This document shows, piece by piece, positions 62,665 to 64,000 of a stretch of 64,000 nucleotides of DNA. The notes beneath the pieces are model-generated. The model was not told the origin of the DNA. It did not search any database and saw only the letters and a program-made list of their open reading frames with translations. This DNA comes from Meiothermus sp. Pnk-1 (GTDB lineage Bacteria > Deinococcota > Deinococci > Deinococcales > Thermaceae): positions 124,001 to 188,000 of the forward strand of contig NZ_QKOB01000005.1 in the NCBI RefSeq assembly GCF_003226535.1. The letters are read 5' to 3'. How positions within the stretch are numbered: position 1 is the first letter of the stretch; each line of letters begins with the position of its first letter. Made by a program: the position numbers and the translations under genes.

Positions 62665-62739
62665 GGGCCTGCCAAAGCGGTGGGGGTTCAAGTCGCTGAT
62701 GACCCACGCCGGGCTTAGAGCCCGCGATAAACTGCTGCC

Positions 62740-63516
62740 ATGAAGCGCTTTGCCCTTCTCCTTTCCCTCGCCTTTCTCGCCGGTTGCTTTCCCCAGCAAG
62801 TCCGACCCCAGCCGCCCCAGGTGGAATTGGTGAGCTTTACCCTGGTGAGCCTGGATCCCTTCACGGGCTTCGCCGACCTGGACGTGCGGCTACGGCTCAC
62901 CAACCCCAACGGCTTCACCCTGCCCCTGCTGGACAGCACCCTCAGCGCCGAACTGGCGGGGGCCGGGTTTAGCCTGACCCTCCCGGCCCTCGAGCTTCCC
63001 AGCAATACTCCGCGCGAAACCCAGGCCCGCCTGCGGGTGCCCATCGCCCAGGGAGTGCAGGCCTTGGCCTCGCTGGTCTCGGGGCGGCCCACCCGCTTCC
63101 GCCTGCAGGGGGAGCTACAGGCTAGGCTCGGCCCGGTGAACGTGCCGATTGGCCCCTTTACCCTGGTAGACCGCGACGTGACGGTGAGCTTCAGCTTTAT
63201 CCCCCCCGCCTTGCGCTTGGTGGAGATCCGTTTCGAGGGTGGGGTCTTCAAGTTGGTGCTCGAAGTGCAAAACCCCAACCCTATCGGCTTCAACTTGGAG
63301 GGTCCGGTGCGGCTGTTGATCGGGGGCCGCAGCGTCGCCGAGGCCAACGCTCAGATCGCCTCCCGCCCGGGCAGCGCCAGCCGTGGGGAACTCAGCGTAC
63401 GCCTCCAGGGCTTCCCTGGCCTGGGTAACGTGCAGGTGCAGGCCAACCTGGTGGCCCGCATCCCCGGTATCCTCGAGCGCCCGGTGGTGCAGCTGCTCGA
63501 GGGCGCCCCTAGGTAG
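62740..63516 (+). CDS. LEA type 2 (WHy domain) lipoprotein
   Basis: A 258-residue protein with the lipobox LAGC at residue 16. It has two tandem WHy-like domains: VELVSFTLVSLDPFTGFADLDVRLRLTNPNG in the first and LRLVEIRFEGGVFKLVLEVQNPNP in the second, each with the NPNG/NPNP mark of LEA14-type proteins. Members protect against dessication or stress or act in the envelope; this one is outside the inner membrane. TAAACT (62728-62733) lies 6 nt before the ATG. Confidence 0.8.
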   Translation: MKRFALLLSLAFLAGCFPQQVRPQPPQVELVSFTLVSLDPFTGFADLDVRLRLTNPNGFTLPLLDSTLSAELAGAGFSLTLPALELPSNTPRETQARLRVPIAQGVQALASLVSGRPTRFRLQGELQARLGPVNVPIGPFTLVDRDVTVSFSFIPPALRLVEIRFEGGVFKLVLEVQNPNPIGFNLEGPVRLLIGGRSVAEANAQIASRPGSASRGELSVRLQGFPGLGNVQVQANLVARIPGILERPVVQLLEGAPR

Positions 63517-63542
63517 GCCGCCATGGGAGGGCAGGGCTTGGG

Positions 63543-63920
63543 TCAGCGCTCGAGGCGGAACGCGTGGGGGAGGAGTTCGCCCAGGGTGTAGGTAGACCCT
63601 TGTCCATCCGCGCGCAGGCAGTGCACTAGGGTATCGGGTTTGGCAAATTCGGCCAGGATTTGGCGGCAGCCGCCGCAAGGGGTTCCGCCGTCTTGGGTCA
63701 TCACCCAAAGCTCGAGGATTCTCCGGTCTCCCTCGGCCACCATGCGGCTCACCGCCCCCTGCTCGGCGCAGCGGGCCAGCGCGTAGGAGGCGTTTTCGAC
63801 ATTGACCCCCTCGAAAAGCCGGCCGCTTTCTCCCTTCACGATCGCGGCGACGGGGTAATGCGAGTAGGGAGCGTAGGCTTTGGACATCAGGCGGCGCAGG
63901 CGCGAGGCGATCTCTTCCAT
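63543..63920 (-). CDS. cdd: Cytidine deaminase
   Basis: A 125-residue homotetrameric-type cytidine deaminase. GVNVENASYALARCAEQGAVS carries the first zinc cysteine and catalytic Glu (CAEQ), and PCGGCRQILAEF the second and third zinc cysteines. It converts cytidine and deoxycytidine to uridine forms for salvage. The start is 9 bp after the stop of the gene cut by the right edge, so they are likely one operon. Confidence 0.94.
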   Translation of the reverse strand: MEEIASRLRRLMSKAYAPYSHYPVAAIVKGESGRLFEGVNVENASYALARCAEQGAVSRMVAEGDRRILELWVMTQDGGTPCGGCRQILAEFAKPDTLVHCLRADGQGSTYTLGELLPHAFRLER

Positions 63921-63929
63921 AGCTTTGGT

Positions 63930-64000
63930 TCACCCTTCTGATTTGGCGGGGGCCTCGGCAGGGTTGGGCTGGACTTGGGTCACCAGCACCTTGTCGATGC
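63930..64000 (-). CDS. C-terminal end of a gene cut by the window edge
   Basis: The last 22 codons before the TGA at 63930-63932 read IDKVLVTQVQPNPAEAPAKSE. A VLVTQV strand then a Pro/Ala tail. Too little is present to name the protein. It precedes cdd on the same strand. Confidence 0.45.
   Translation of the reverse strand, partial: IDKVLVTQVQPNPAEAPAKSEG

Overview
The window looks like chromosome of a member of the Thermaceae (Thermales, Deinococcota), most likely Meiothermus or a close relative. The evidence is high GC with very frequent CTCGAG hexamers in coding DNA, a 14-gene respiratory complex I operon whose subunits match Thermus Nqo proteins in length and cofactor ligands, a Thermus-type isocitrate dehydrogenase with a C-terminal extra domain, and many start codons sitting 6-8 nt behind a TAnnnT box with no leader. 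The genus call is an inference.

Layout. 1-2540: a truncated BTAD/AAA regulator and a wrecked IS5-like transposase. 2541-5281: topA with a small cupin gene. 5553-10861: a sugar ABC importer (binding protein, two permeases, no ATPase) with two Gfo/Idh/MocA dehydrogenases. 10906-14728: a cyclopropane-synthase-family methyltransferase, a CoA-transferase, a small orphan gene, a relic of an IS200/IS605 TnpB end, and a lipoprotein. 14825-20220: DUF456 protein, thioredoxin-like protein, lgt, glmU, tatA, tatC and a chorismate mutase-DAHP synthase. 20302-35123: nuoA-N on the minus strand. 35400-39725: a PaaK-like ligase, an Ig/LysM membrane protein, a coiled-coil membrane protein, a zinc-ribbon protein and a Cys/Met-metabolism PLP enzyme. 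40077-48855: purK, sbtA-sbtB, purE, icd, terC behind a Mn2+ riboswitch, purD, and a secreted carboxylesterase. 48914-53483: the rpmH-rnpA-yidD-yidC-khpB-prmC-IMPase block. 53921-58386: cytochrome c and potABCD. 58681-59385: a decayed transposase. 59681-64000: a large membrane protein with a DapA-family aldolase, a LEA2-type lipoprotein, cdd and a gene end.

The most unusual observations are these. (1) NuoG has lost all four cysteines that bind cluster N7 in Thermus, while keeping the ligands of its other three clusters. (2) NuoN carries a fused C-terminal Ig-like domain that resembles one in the nearby LysM protein. (3) NuoH has an extra signal-peptide-like N terminus. (4) Intergenic spaces hold a family of small inverted-repeat elements, about 84-105 bp and bounded by CTAG. 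Two of them meet gene stop codons. (5) Two related repeats of about 250 bp carry a hairpin whose stem differs between copies but stays paired. (6) A yybP-ykoY riboswitch and terminator precede terC. (7) The bicarbonate-transporter pair sbtA-sbtB lies between purK, a bicarbonate-using enzyme, and purE.

No CRISPR array, tRNA, rRNA or intact mobile element was seen.
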